A DNA stretch of 51,077 bases, from the NCBI RefSeq assembly GCF_029081005.1, contig NZ_JAJQTQ010000027.1:1-51077 (forward strand). The letters run 5' to 3'. This DNA comes from Halomonas elongata (lineage in GTDB: Bacteria > Pseudomonadota > Gammaproteobacteria > Pseudomonadales > Halomonadaceae). This document shows, one piece after another, positions 50,941 to 51,077 of the stretch. Under the pieces are notes generated by a model that saw only the letters and a program-made list of their open reading frames with translations, was not told the origin of the DNA and made no database searches. The position numbers were made by a program, and so were the translations under genes. Position 1 is the first letter of the stretch; each line of letters starts with the position of its first letter.

Positions 50941-51077
50941 CCAATTACGCTGGAGATGCCCAATTGCCTCGGGGTAGCCAATTACGCTGGGGTTATGGCG
51001 AATTGCCTCGGGGTAGCCAATTACGCTGGGGTTATGGCGAATTGCCTCGGGGTAGCCAATTACGCTGGGGTTATGGC
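50941..51077. repeat. 39-bp tandem repeat at contig edge
   Basis: CCAATTACGCTGG recurs at 50941, 50978, 51017 and 51056. The first spacing is 37 bp (a diverged copy); the others are 39 bp and identical. Each unit also holds AATTGCCTCGGGG. The array runs into the last base of the window. The words resemble intergenic repeats of the AATTACGC/GAATTGCC type in gammaproteobacteria, so this may already be host DNA. Confidence 0.9.

Overview
The window looks like one high-GC gammaproteobacterial contig. Gene content and order (PhnCDE1E2 beside an ArsJ operon and pstSCAB, a PP2C-type RssB with its STAS partner, HrpA, MlaA, FadD) suggest the Halomonadaceae. That assignment is inferred from gene style, without any search. 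Both ends run into short tandem repeats (a 7-bp unit on the left, a 39-bp unit on the right), so the contig probably breaks at repeats.

Positions 1-28728 are host chromosome. From left to right: a fatty or branched-chain acyl-CoA catabolism cluster (SDR dehydrogenase, acyl-CoA ligase, TetR regulator, thiolase); a phosphonate/phosphite ABC importer (phnD, phnC, phnE1, phnE2); an arsenate-resistance operon of the GAPDH-ArsJ type with arsR last; and pstSCAB behind a clear Pho box. Pst can bring in arsenate as a phosphate analogue, while GAPDH plus ArsJ convert it to 1-arseno-3-phosphoglycerate and export it, so these neighbours make functional sense together. Next come an MFS drug pump, transaldolase, and a leftward run of rssC-rssB, mlaA, a KAS III enzyme, hrpA and fadD, followed by a YafJ-type glutamine amidotransferase.

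Positions 28814-50686 are the integration, recombination, immunity and early-replication half of a lambda-like prophage. A leftward operon runs from about 42430 down to the integrase. It carries ssDNA-annealing, RdgC and SSB recombination genes, a helicase/DNA methyltransferase pair, and a cluster of small accessory genes: a MESH1/SpoT-like HD hydrolase, a tyrosine-phosphatase-like protein, an HNH endonuclease and a large pentapeptide-repeat protein. The immunity region has an S24-family repressor followed by two small coiled-coil genes in the position rexAB holds in lambda, and a Cro-like gene. Four related operator sequences lie in two clusters (near 42434-42492 and 43850-43912), matching OL and OR. 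A tightly overlapping rightward operon (43937-50686) holds a CII-like protein, a GIY-YIG protein, replication proteins, a NinB-like protein, a Ref-like HNH nuclease with a frame-breaking 11-bp repeat, a PD-(D/E)XK nuclease and a final Q-position gene. No terminase, capsid, tail or lysis genes are present before the window ends, and I found no attR.

The most unusual signals are: the phage-borne alarmone-hydrolase-like gene with an apparent single-base 3' frameshift; the contingency-type repeat in the Ref-like nuclease; the pentapeptide gene made of 47 near-identical 15-bp units between two terminators; leftward terminators placed just upstream of start codons; and an RssB whose receiver domain lacks the phosphoacceptor and switch lysine.
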